A stretch of DNA of 60,219 bases, taken from an uncultured Clostridia bacterium (lineage in GTDB: Bacteria > Bacillota > Clostridia > Christensenellales > Borkfalkiaceae). Of this stretch, positions 1 through 6,934 are shown in pieces (within the stretch, counting starts at the first letter, position 1; every line of letters begins with the position of its first letter). The position numbers were made by a program, and so were the translations under genes. Location of the stretch: positions 1 through 60,219 of the forward strand of contig CALVHV010000002.1 in assembly GCA_944328845.1 (NCBI GenBank), read 5' to 3'. A model generated the notes under the pieces. That model worked only from the letters and a program-made list of their open reading frames with translations, did not search any database and had not been told where the DNA came from.

Positions 1-188
1 AACAGATAGTCTGTGGAGCAACGGAAATGATCGGCAAGAGAAACGAGAGTATCGACGTAGGGAAGACCTTCGCCGCGCAGCAGTGTCAAAATCGTGGACG
101 GGTCGATGCCCGTAGCCAAGGCAAGGGCAGGGGCGTTGATTTCTGCTTCGTTCAGCAGGTCTTTCAAATTTTCAGACAGATTCGACAT
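1..188 (-). CDS. HTH (XRE/Cro-type) transcriptional regulator, cut by window edge
   Basis: Only the first 62 codons are inside the window; the gene runs off the left edge. The start is the ATG whose complement lies at 186-188. The protein opens MSNLSENLKDLLNEAEIN and continues through a helix-turn-helix and the end motif FRCSTDYL. That ending is the same as in the two genes upstream on this strand (YFGCSIGYLLG and FFHCSADFLLG). It is therefore the third tandem member of one family, probably a DNA-binding regulator. Whether it also has the second HTH domain of its neighbours cannot be seen. The gap to the previous gene is 7 nt, so the three are probably one transcript. Confidence 0.75.
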   Translation of the reverse strand, partial: MSNLSENLKDLLNEAEINAPALALATGIDPSTILTLLRGEGLPYVDTLVSLADHFRCSTDYL

Positions 189-195
189 AGGAACT

Positions 196-633
196 CTATA
201 TTCTGCCGAGGATAAAGTCGACAGGACAGTCGAAAAATTCAGCAAGTTTTAGAATATTATCCAACGATGGCTTGCGTTTGCCGCTTTTCCAGTCAAAAAA
301 TCTCGCCTTCGAAATATTAGTATGTGAATAAATTTTATACGCGGAAACGCCAAAATACTGTATTAAAAATGTAAGCTGTTCGCAAAAAGGTGGGCACACT
401 TTGTAATTCTCTGTCCGTCGTTCCTGTTCCAAACCAAGCAAGTAGCCGATGGAACAGCCAAAATAATCGGCAAGCGCGATCGCTGTCTCTACCGAAGGCA
501 GTCGTTCGGCGCGTAAATAACAGTAAAGATTCAAAAATCCTATTCCCGTACTTTTTGCAAGATCCTGTACGGATAAATTTTGCTCATCCATGAGCTCTTG
601 TAAACTTTCGGAAAATCTGTTCAGATCACTCAT
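196..633 (-). CDS. Double-HTH (XRE-type) regulator, tandem paralogue
   Basis: The protein is 145 aa from the ATG at 633; an in-frame TTG lies two codons upstream at 639. It contains two XRE-like helix-turn-helix units, at about residues 10-70 and 80-145. Each ends in a related motif, FGCSIGYLLGL and FDCPVDFILGRI, so the gene looks like an internal duplication of a single Cro/C1-type domain. Alignment with both neighbours supports the MSDL start. No strong ribosome-binding site is visible, and the gene begins 11 nt after the stop of the upstream paralogue, so translational coupling is plausible. No effector domain is present. The target is unknown. Confidence 0.75.
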   Translation of the reverse strand: MSDLNRFSESLQELMDEQNLSVQDLAKSTGIGFLNLYCYLRAERLPSVETAIALADYFGCSIGYLLGLEQERRTENYKVCPPFCEQLTFLIQYFGVSAYKIYSHTNISKARFFDWKSGKRKPSLDNILKLAEFFDCPVDFILGRI

Positions 634-644
634 ATACAATACGA

Positions 645-1085
645 TCAGACTCTGCCCAAAAGAACGTCAACGGAACAATCGAAAGAATCGGCAATTTTGG
701 CGAGATTGTCGACGGATGGTTTGCTTTTGCCGCTTAACCAATTATAAAAGACACCCCAGGAAATTTTTGTCTGTTTGATAAAGAGGTATTGCGACATACC
801 CTTTTCTTTCAGCAGGGCACGAAGGCGTTCGCCAAAGGGGCGCACGGGAAGATAGGAAATATCTTCATTAGGGTAGTCTTTCAGCCCCAGCAGAAAATCG
901 GCGGAACAGTGAAAGAAATCGATCAGACACACAAACGTATCGTAATTAGGGGCACGTTTCCCCGTGCAGTAAGAGGAAATTTTTGAACTGCACGTATGCA
1001 TTGCTTCGGCAAGGGAAGTCTGTGTAAAGCCGCGCTCGCTCATCAATTCTTTTAAGTTTTCAGATAGTTTCGACAAAATAATCAT
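645..1085 (-). CDS. Double-HTH (XRE-type) regulator, first gene of tandem cluster
   Basis: The protein is 146 aa with the same two-domain build as the next gene: HTH 1 at residues 5-68, ending CSADFLLGL, and HTH 2 at 80-146, ending CSVDVLLGRV. AAAGG lies about 8 nt before the ATG at 1085, which supports this start. It heads a minus-strand run of three paralogues and is divergent from the 60-aa ORF at 1226, sharing 140 bp of intergenic DNA where its promoter and an operator might lie. Function is inferred only as DNA binding. Two consecutive XRE domains and no sensor part is an unusual build. Confidence 0.78.
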   Translation of the reverse strand: MIILSKLSENLKELMSERGFTQTSLAEAMHTCSSKISSYCTGKRAPNYDTFVCLIDFFHCSADFLLGLKDYPNEDISYLPVRPFGERLRALLKEKGMSQYLFIKQTKISWGVFYNWLSGKSKPSVDNLAKIADSFDCSVDVLLGRV

Positions 1086-1136
1086 AAAGTAGACCTTTTT
1101 CTACAATCTATTATCCTCTAAACTGTATTTTTTTAC

Positions 1137-1165
1137 TTGTGTTCTTTCAATTCAGAGGTTATACT
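1137..1165 (+). promoter_or_regulatory. Sigma-A-type promoter for the 60-aa ORF
   Basis: A -35 box TTGTGT (1137-1142) and a -10 box TATACT (1160-1165) are separated by 17 bp. The -35 box is weak, matching only the TTG of the consensus. It lies in the divergent region between the HTH cluster and the ORF at 1226. Confidence 0.5.
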
Positions 1166-1225
1166 ATAGATACACAAAGCAAGCGCGCGGCTGGGTGAAA
1201 ATCAAAAGGAGTACATAAAAATACT

Positions 1226-1408
1226 ATGGAACAAAAAATGAACAAAAATGCGCAGGCAGGGTACAGGGCAAGTGCGGAAAGCGTTGCAGAGGAGATCAAA
1301 GCTCTGTTGAAGGAATTTTTTGTTGGAGAATTGCAGAAAGAAGATCATGCCCTTGTTTTGCAGTTTGAAAACGGGCAAAGGTTCAGGCTCTGCCTGGAAG
1401 AAGTGTAA
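1226..1408 (+). CDS. Hypothetical 60-aa protein
   Basis: A short soluble acidic protein with no membrane segment, signal peptide or cysteine pattern; I do not recognise a family. An AGGAG motif sits 14 nt before the first ATG and 26 nt before a second ATG at codon 4, so the first ATG is preferred. The predicted fold is an N-terminal helix (ASAESVAEEIKALLKEFF) followed by two short strands (HALVLQFENG, QRFRLCLEEV). Position and divergent transcription next to the HTH cluster suggest a regulatory partner, but this is only inference from context. The coding evidence is the ribosome-binding site, promoter and clean stop. Confidence 0.5.
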   Translation: MEQKMNKNAQAGYRASAESVAEEIKALLKEFFVGELQKEDHALVLQFENGQRFRLCLEEV

Positions 1409-1448
1409 AGGGAAAGAATTTTCCGTCGGGAAAACGCGGACTAAAAAA

Positions 1449-1480
1449 AGAGGGAGCGCGGCGATCGCCGCGCTCCCTCT
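1449..1480. terminator. Perfect 32-bp palindrome, terminator-like
   Basis: AGAGGGAGCGCGGCGA is followed directly by its exact reverse complement. An A-run at 1443-1449 gives a U-tract on the minus strand, so it best fits termination of the minus-strand gene ending at 1636. On the plus strand there is no T-run. Between 1498 and 1620 the DNA is almost all purine on the plus strand, with ATCAGAAAGAA occurring twice. Confidence 0.6.
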
Positions 1481-1635
1481 CTGTTGACAGGGGCATTAAA
1501 AAACGGGAAGGAAAAATCAGAAAGAAATAATCAGAAAGAACGGGAAGGGTAAATCTGAAAGCGGGAAGAATCAAAAAAGAGGAGCGGAAAATAAGAAGGA
1601 GAGGACAGGGGGAGAAGTTCCGCGTGCGGCGGGCG

Positions 1636-2400
1636 CTACTTTTCTTCTTTTCCGAAAAAGCGGACAAAAGCGGCAAAGGCGAGCAGAAGCCCGCCCGCAA
1701 TGACGTAATAGAGGGGGAACACGGTCACGAGCGAAAAGAGGAGAAGCATGCTTCCGGAAAGGGCGTAGCCGCGCCAATACTTTTTATGAAGGCGTGCGGA
1801 CAGCTTTTCGCGGAAGGTAAGTTTGTGTCGCGGCGGGGCAAGCAGAGTCTGCGGCATATGTCCGCTCTCGTGCACCAGTTCGTACACCTGTTCCGCGTCT
1901 CGCAAGGTTACGCCAAAGGCTTCGGCAAGACTGCGCGCTTCCTGCGTAAAGTCGGAGGCGTACACCGTCTTATGCCCCGTTTCGCGCAGAATGGGGCAAA
2001 GTTCGTCCGCCGTCAGCGGTTCAAAGCGAAAGTTTAAAAACGCCGTCTCTTCCCCGCGGCGCAGGGTGTTGTCGCAAATTTTGGTATACGTGCCCTCATT
2101 TTCCTCTCCGTGCAGGGCGTTCAGGCTTTCGGCAAGCAGGTCCGCGTTGTGGGCGGGGGTATCCAGAGCGAGGTGGAGGGATAACTGTCTGATCTCATCC
2201 CGCTCGCGCTCGTTTCGTCCGCGCTTTCTGCTGCGGCGGCGCAAAAAGAGGTGCAAAAGCGTTGCGCCGCCCGCCGCCGCAACCAGCGCGATCGCAAACG
2301 CCCCGCCTGCGGGCAGCGAGAAGCGCAGCAGACAGAAGCCGAAAAGCAGGAGGGAAAGAAAGGCGAACACGGTGTCCGCCCACAGGGGAAAATTTTTCAT
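1636..2400 (-). CDS. Hypothetical membrane protein with cytoplasmic middle domain
   Basis: The protein is 254 aa from the ATG at 2400, which has GGGAGGT 5 nt upstream; longer in-frame starts have no ribosome-binding site. Two hydrophobic segments lie at about residues 5-25 and 30-50. A charged RRRSRKRGRNERERDE stretch and a soluble region of about 120 residues follow, then two more hydrophobic segments at about 205-245. The soluble part resembles a small alpha/beta domain. No catalytic motif is recognised. It is transcribed divergently from nadD-yqeK. The topology suggests both ends anchored with the middle domain in the cytoplasm, from the positive-inside rule. Confidence 0.65.
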   Translation of the reverse strand: MKNFPLWADTVFAFLSLLLFGFCLLRFSLPAGGAFAIALVAAAGGATLLHLFLRRRSRKRGRNERERDEIRQLSLHLALDTPAHNADLLAESLNALHGEENEGTYTKICDNTLRRGEETAFLNFRFEPLTADELCPILRETGHKTVYASDFTQEARSLAEAFGVTLRDAEQVYELVHESGHMPQTLLAPPRHKLTFREKLSARLHKKYWRGYALSGSMLLLFSLVTVFPLYYVIAGGLLLAFAAFVRFFGKEEK

Positions 2401-2460
2401 CCTGACCTCCCGTCGCAAAGATTTTATGTATTTTTTCCCCGATTTTTGGCAATTTAAACG

Positions 2461-2489
2461 TTGCAAGAGAATAAAACTTATGTTATACT
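2461..2489 (+). promoter_or_regulatory. Sigma-A promoter of nadD-yqeK-rsfS
   Basis: TTGCAA (2461-2466), a 17-bp spacer and TATACT (2484-2489). The predicted start near 2496 gives a leader of about 35 nt before the ATG at 2531. Confidence 0.7.
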
Positions 2490-2530
2490 GAAAGAAGCAA
2501 AGGAAGATTTTTCGATACGGATCAAACAGT

Positions 2531-3667
2531 ATGAAGATAGCGATTTTCGGCGGGTCGTTCGATCCCGTCCATGCCGAGCACGTTGCCGTCGTTCGGGCGG
2601 CGCGCGAAAAGCTGGGTGCGGACAAGATCGTCGTCATGCCCGCCAACATTCCGCCTCACAAACAGGGCAAAAACCTCGCTTCGGGGCAGGACAGACTCAA
2701 TATGGCAAAGCTCGCGTTTGCGGGTATTCCCGGCTGCGAAGTCAGCGCGTACGAACTCAACGCGGGCGGTACCAGTTATACCTGCCGCACCCTCTCGCAT
2801 TTCCGTCAGAAATACCCCGATGCGCAGCTTTACTGGCTGGTGGGGGCGGATATGCTGAAAGATTTCCCCACGTGGAGGGAGCCGGAAAACATCCTCTCCA
2901 TGGCGGAGCTCGTCGCCTGCAGCCGCGCGGGGGAACACGTCAATTTCAAGGCGGAACAGCTGCGCTTTTTTGCAAAATTCCGCAAGGGATTCCGCGTTCT
3001 CGAATTTACGGGCAGAGAAATTTCTTCCACCAAGGCGCGCGTGCTTGCGGCGTTCGGGGAAGATCTGCGGCCCTATCTCCCCGAGGACGTCATCGCCTAC
3101 ATCCACGCAAACGGGCTGTACCGTGTGGAGTGCGTGCGGGAGGCGCTCACCTTTTTGAAGCCTGCGCGTAAAAAGCATACCGTCAGCGTGGCGCTCACAG
3201 CCGCCGCGGCGGCGGCAAAATATAAGACGGACGAACATTCCGTCATTCTGGCGGCGGGACTGCACGACTCGGCAAAGAATATGGAGCTTTCCGATCCCAA
3301 GCTGCGCGGCTTTTGCATGGAAGAGCAGGTGCCCGCGCCCGTGCTGCACCAGTATACGGGCGCCTATCTTGCAGAAAAATATTTCGGCGTGACGGATGAG
3401 GACGTGCTCAACGCCGTGCGCTATCACACTTCGGGCAGACCCGCCATGAGCGTGCTGGAAAAGCTGATCTTCCTTTCGGATATGCTCGAACCGGGCAGAC
3501 AGTTCCCCAAGGTAGACAAATTGCGCGCGTATTTTGCAAAGGACCTCAACGAGGGGATGTTCCGCTCGCTCGATCATCAGATCAGGTATCTTAAAAAGGG
3601 CAAGGGGGAGATCTATCCGCTCACTTTCCGCGCCCATGAATATTATAAAAATTTAAGGAGAAACTAA
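2531..3667 (+). CDS. nadD: Nicotinate-nucleotide adenylyltransferase fused to YqeK-type HD hydrolase
   Basis: A 378-aa fusion. Residues 1-200 are NadD, making nicotinate adenine dinucleotide from NaMN and ATP (NAD synthesis). The nucleotidyltransferase motif GGSFDPVHAEH is at the N-terminus and EISSTKAR near residue 165. Residues 205-375 are an HD-domain protein like YqeK, a predicted dinucleoside tetraphosphate (Ap4A) hydrolase: KHTVSVA, the HD pair in AAGLHDSAKN, and RYHTSGRP. In Bacillus these are two adjacent genes, so the fusion joins conserved neighbours. rsfS follows with no gap, which matches the usual nadD-yqeK-rsfS order. The Shine-Dalgarno sequence is weak. Both active sites look intact. 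Confidence 0.93.
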   Translation: MKIAIFGGSFDPVHAEHVAVVRAAREKLGADKIVVMPANIPPHKQGKNLASGQDRLNMAKLAFAGIPGCEVSAYELNAGGTSYTCRTLSHFRQKYPDAQLYWLVGADMLKDFPTWREPENILSMAELVACSRAGEHVNFKAEQLRFFAKFRKGFRVLEFTGREISSTKARVLAAFGEDLRPYLPEDVIAYIHANGLYRVECVREALTFLKPARKKHTVSVALTAAAAAAKYKTDEHSVILAAGLHDSAKNMELSDPKLRGFCMEEQVPAPVLHQYTGAYLAEKYFGVTDEDVLNAVRYHTSGRPAMSVLEKLIFLSDMLEPGRQFPKVDKLRAYFAKDLNEGMFRSLDHQIRYLKKGKGEIYPLTFRAHEYYKNLRRN

Positions 3668-4015
3668 ATGCAATCTCTCGAAATGACAAAGCAGATCTGC
3701 GCCTTTCTTTCCTCCAAAAAAGCGGAGGACATCCTTTACGTGGACGTGCGCGACAAGACGGTGCTGTGCGACTATTTTATCATCTGCAGCGGCAGGAACA
3801 CCACGCAGGTCAAGGCTCTGTGCGAGACGCTGGAAGAAAAGCTGTCCAAAGACGGGATCGAACCCCGCCGCACGGAAGGGGTGCGCGAGGGGCGCTGGGG
3901 CGTGATCGACTACGGCGACGTCATCGTGCACGTGTTCAACGACGAATCCCGCCTCTTCTACCATCTCGAGCGGCTTTGGGATGAGGGCAACAACGTCTGC
4001 CGCTATACCGACTAA
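3668..4015 (+). CDS. rsfS: Ribosomal silencing factor RsfS
   Basis: 115 aa, the usual length of the RsfS/Iojap family. These proteins bind ribosomal protein L14 on the 50S subunit and block joining with 30S under poor nutrition. Family signatures are visible: KKAEDILYVDV, DYFIICSGRN, the GxxEGRWGVIDYGDV-type stretch and VHVFNDESRLFYHLERLW. The ATG follows an AAGGAG motif by 6 nt and starts the base after the nadD-yqeK stop, so it is co-transcribed. Its stop overlaps by 4 nt the tail of the opposing minus-strand gene. Confidence 0.94.
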   Translation: MQSLEMTKQICAFLSSKKAEDILYVDVRDKTVLCDYFIICSGRNTTQVKALCETLEEKLSKDGIEPRRTEGVREGRWGVIDYGDVIVHVFNDESRLFYHLERLWDEGNNVCRYTD

Positions 4016-4275
4016 TCGTCGAAACTGATCTTTTTTGGGGAGGAAAAATTGCTTTGCGGCTTTCTCTTTTTCTTCTCCACGATGTAATACACCTCGCGCG
4101 GTTTTTTCTGCTCTTTTTGGGGCGGCTCCTCTTCGGTCGGAGCGGCAGGGGGCGCTTTGGGCGCGTCTTTGCGGCGCTGTAAGATCTTGAACCCGATCAC
4201 GGCGGCGCAGCAGAGCGCAAAGATGATAAACAGATACAGTCCGCCCCACAGGGTGGATGCAAGAAGACAGGTCAT
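4012..4275 (-). CDS. Hypothetical small single-pass membrane protein
   Basis: 87 aa. One N-terminal transmembrane helix (residues 8-30, LWGGLYLFIIFALCCAAVI) is followed by a basic anchor and a disordered Pro/Glu/Lys-rich cytoplasmic tail. AAAAGGAG lies 8 nt before the ATG at 4275. It opposes rsfS and its stop overlaps the rsfS stop. No family is recognised. The opposing ribosome-binding site and a real membrane segment favour a true gene over a shadow. Confidence 0.6.
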   Translation of the reverse strand: MTCLLASTLWGGLYLFIIFALCCAAVIGFKILQRRKDAPKAPPAAPTEEEPPQKEQKKPREVYYIVEKKKRKPQSNFSSPKKISFDD

Positions 4276-4360
4276 ATTTTTTCTCCTTTTTTGTGCATTG
4301 TATCACAGCGGAAGGGGAAAAGCCTGTCGATTTTTGCCAAAGTCGGGGGGATCTTGCCGT

Positions 4361-5656
4361 ATGACGGTATACGACATCATAGAAGCAAAAAAGCGTGGCA
4401 GGCGGCTGAGCGAAGAACAGATCGCCGCCTTTGTGCGCATGGTAGCGGACGAGAGCGCGACGGACGCGCAGATCGCCGCCTTCTGCATGGCGGTGTGTCT
4501 GCGCGGCATGACGGACGAGGAGACTTTTTTGCTGACAAAGGCGATGGCGGACAGCGGCGAGCGCCTCTCGCCGCCCGCCGCGGGAGTCTTTGCCGACAAA
4601 CACTCCACGGGCGGCGTGTCCGATTCCACCACTCTCATCCTCGTGCCCGTCCTGGCGGCGCTGGGCGTAAAGTGCGCCAAATACTCGGGCAGGGGACTGG
4701 GGCACACGGGCGGCACGCTGGATAAACTGGAAAGCTTTGCGGGGCTGAACGTCGATCTGACGTCGGAGCAGTTTGCCGCGCAGGTAGAGCGCGTGGGCGC
4801 CGCCATCGCGGGTCAGACAAAGAGCACCGTCCCCGCCGACAAGCGGATGTATGCCGTGCGCGACGTCACCGCCACGGTGGACAGCATTCCGCTCATCGCC
4901 TCGTCGGTGATGAGCAAAAAACTGGCGTCTTTTGCGCAGGTCATCCTTTTGGATGTCAAGTACGGCGACGGCGCCTTTATGAAGACCGCCCGCGCCGCGG
5001 AACGGCTGGCGCGGCTGATGGTCGCCGTCGGTACGGCGGCGGGCAGGCAGACGGAAGCGGCGGTGACGGACATGAGTGCGCCGCTGGGCGATAACATCGG
5101 CTGCAACGCGGAGGTGCGCGAAGTGCTCGAAGTTTTGCGCGGCAAGCAAAACGACCTTGCGCGGCTCTCCTGTCTGCACTGCGAGCGCATCCTGCGCATG
5201 GCGCAGGGCGTGGAAGAGGCGCGCGCGGCAAAGCTCGTGCACGAGGCGATCGACTCGGGCGCGGCGCTTGAAAAATTCAGACAGATCGTGTCGGCGCAGG
5301 GCGGGGACACCGCCGCGTTCGACGACGCGGAAGCTTTGCCCCTCGCGCCCGGACGCCTGATCGTCCGCGCGCCGCGTTCGGGCAGACTGCATATCTCCGC
5401 GCAGGCGCTGGGCAAGGCCTGCGCGCAGCTGGGCGGCGGCAGACAGCGCGAAGGGGAGGAGATCGACCATACCGTCGGCATCCTCTTAAAAAAGCGCGCG
5501 GGCGATCGCGTGGCGCAGGGCGAAGAGCTCGCGCACGTGTGTTACCGCGAACCGCGGCAGGAGGCGCTCGCGCTGGCGCAGGGCGCATTCACCGTGTCCG
5601 CGTCCTTCCGCGCCCGTCCGCTGGTACATTGCATCATCTCCAAGGAGGATATCTGA
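4361..5656 (+). CDS. pdp: Pyrimidine-nucleoside phosphorylase
   Basis: 431 aa, the family's normal length. It cleaves uridine, thymidine or deoxyuridine with phosphate to the free base and (deoxy)ribose-1-phosphate. The phosphate- and sugar-binding motifs KHSTGGV (residues 80-86) and SGRGLGHTGGT (109-119) are intact. A C-terminal lobe with DHTVGILLKKRAGDRV follows. The ATG at 4361 is preceded by a GGGGGGAT ribosome-binding sequence and matches the usual MxxxDIIxxKR start; longer upstream frames have no family similarity. deoC follows immediately, so the pair is a nucleoside degradation operon. Pdp is preferred over the thymidine-specific DeoA, but the sequence does not settle it. Confidence 0.92.
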   Translation: MTVYDIIEAKKRGRRLSEEQIAAFVRMVADESATDAQIAAFCMAVCLRGMTDEETFLLTKAMADSGERLSPPAAGVFADKHSTGGVSDSTTLILVPVLAALGVKCAKYSGRGLGHTGGTLDKLESFAGLNVDLTSEQFAAQVERVGAAIAGQTKSTVPADKRMYAVRDVTATVDSIPLIASSVMSKKLASFAQVILLDVKYGDGAFMKTARAAERLARLMVAVGTAAGRQTEAAVTDMSAPLGDNIGCNAEVREVLEVLRGKQNDLARLSCLHCERILRMAQGVEEARAAKLVHEAIDSGAALEKFRQIVSAQGGDTAAFDDAEALPLAPGRLIVRAPRSGRLHISAQALGKACAQLGGGRQREGEEIDHTVGILLKKRAGDRVAQGEELAHVCYREPRQEALALAQGAFTVSASFRARPLVHCIISKEDI

Positions 5657-6556
5657 ATGTTCGGTTTGAAAAAGAAGACAACGGAAGAAAAAAAGCAGGA
5701 AGCGCCTTTGCAGGAGTCGCCTGCGCAGGAAGTTCCCGCCGCAGACGCCGAGGCGCCCGTCCTTTCGGAAAAGCGCCCCGCCGAGGTCGCAGAAAAGGGG
5801 ACGGAAGCTCCCCAAAAGGAGGAGGGGCTGCGCGTTTCCGCTGCGGAAATGGCGGAATTTGAGGAGTTCAAGCGTCAGAAAAAGATCCTTGAACTGCGCC
5901 GCATGCTCAAGACCATCGACCACACTCTTCTCAAACAGACGGCGACCCGCGAGGACGTGCGGCGGCTGTGCAAAGAAGCGGTGGACTACGGCTTTTATTC
6001 GGTGTGCGTCCAGCCCGTGTACGTATCCGCCTGCACCGACTTTTTGAAGAACGCGCCGCAGATCAAGATCGCCTGTGTGGTGGGCTTCCCCATGGGCGAA
6101 AACAAGACGGAGACCAAAGTGTTCGAGACAAAGCGCGCCGTTGCGGACGGTGCGGACGAGATCGACATGGTCATCTGCATTTCCGCGGTCAAAAACGCAA
6201 ATTATGCGTACGTCAAAAAGGAGATCCGCCAGATCGTCAAGGCCGCCAAAGGCGCGCCCGTCAAGGTGATCATCGAGACATCTCTGCTCACGCGGGATGA
6301 GATGGTCAAAGCCGCTCAGTGCGCCAAAGACGCGGGCGCGGCGTTCGTCAAGACGAGTACGGGCTATTTCGGCGAGGGCGCCAAGGCGGAGGACGTGCGC
6401 CTTCTCAAAGAGACGGTCAAGGGCTCCTGCTTTGTCAAGGCGTCGGGCGGCATCCGCAGCGCCGAGCAGTTCCGCACCATGCTGGAAGCTGGCGCCGACC
6501 GCATCGGCACCAGCGCGGGCGTGGAGATCGCCGATTCCCTCAAAAAACAGCTATAA
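5657..6556 (+). CDS. deoC: Deoxyribose-phosphate aldolase with N-terminal extension
   Basis: 299 aa, whereas the family is usually about 215-225. DERA splits 2-deoxyribose-5-phosphate into acetaldehyde and glyceraldehyde-3-phosphate. The catalytic core begins at about residue 84 (MLKTIDHTLLKQ). It has the Schiff-base lysine K232 in FVKTSTGYF, the second lysine K261 in VKASGGIR, and D170 in DEIDMV. Residues 1-80 are an added low-complexity Glu/Pro/Ala/Lys tail ending in a short predicted coiled coil. A strong AAGGAGG before the ATG at 5657 supports the long form, and the start abuts the pdp stop. The role of the extension is unknown. Confidence 0.92.
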   Translation: MFGLKKKTTEEKKQEAPLQESPAQEVPAADAEAPVLSEKRPAEVAEKGTEAPQKEEGLRVSAAEMAEFEEFKRQKKILELRRMLKTIDHTLLKQTATREDVRRLCKEAVDYGFYSVCVQPVYVSACTDFLKNAPQIKIACVVGFPMGENKTETKVFETKRAVADGADEIDMVICISAVKNANYAYVKKEIRQIVKAAKGAPVKVIIETSLLTRDEMVKAAQCAKDAGAAFVKTSTGYFGEGAKAEDVRLLKETVKGSCFVKASGGIRSAEQFRTMLEAGADRIGTSAGVEIADSLKKQL

Positions 6557-6599
6557 CCTGCACGAATACCATCCTTAAAGAATGGCGATGGCAGGAACG

Positions 6600-6629
6600 T
6601 TGACAGTTTGCCCCGCCCTGTGCTACAAT
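6600..6629 (+). promoter_or_regulatory. Promoter of the asnB T-box leader
   Basis: Consensus -35 TTGACA (6600-6605), an 18-bp spacer, and an extended -10 TGCTACAAT with the box at 6624-6629. The transcript start is predicted near 6636. Confidence 0.8.
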
Positions 6630-6635
6630 TTTCTT

Positions 6636-6905
6636 GCAAACGCGAGGACAGGGAAAAGTATCGCGGGGCAGAGGATCTGACAGAGAGCGGCGGAAAAGGT
6701 GAAAGCGCCGCGTTCCCGCCCGTGGGAAAAACACCCGAGAGCGGCGGCGGCGAAAGTGTGCAAGTAGCCCCCGACGGGAGCGCCCGTTACGGCGCAGGCC
6801 TTTATCGGAAGGCACAGAGAGCGCAGAAATGCGTCAAAATTCAGGTGGCACCGCGAAGTCCCTTCGCCCTGATGATCTTCATCGGGGAGAAGGGGCTTTT
6901 TTTCT
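6636..6905 (+). promoter_or_regulatory. T-box riboswitch, asparagine-specific, upstream of asnB
   Basis: This is a tRNA-sensing leader. Stem I landmarks are visible: the AGAG bulge in CAGAGAG (about 6679-6685) and GGTGAAAG (about 6699-6706). The specifier position is AAC (6730-6732), an asparagine codon, followed by ACC. The diagnostic T-box AGGTGGCACCGCG is at 6843-6855, directly before a terminator with a T7 run (6857-6903). By family knowledge, uncharged tRNA pairs through the specifier and the T-box bulge and favours the antiterminator. The only gene downstream is asparagine synthetase, which agrees with the AAC reading. Confidence 0.93.
6857..6903 (+). terminator. Regulated terminator of the asnB T-box
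   Basis: AGTCCCTTC (6857-6865) pairs with GAAGGGGCT (6889-6897), with an inner CCCTGATGA/TCATCGGGG stem and seven T after the hairpin. It is the alternative to the antiterminator formed with the T-box bases. Confidence 0.85.
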
Positions 6906-6934
6906 TCCCGAGACGAAAAAGAGAGGAGAAAAAA

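Noticed and set aside
2461-3171. Frames overlapping nadD with earlier starts
   Set aside because: They begin at the -35 box of the nadD promoter and lack homology.
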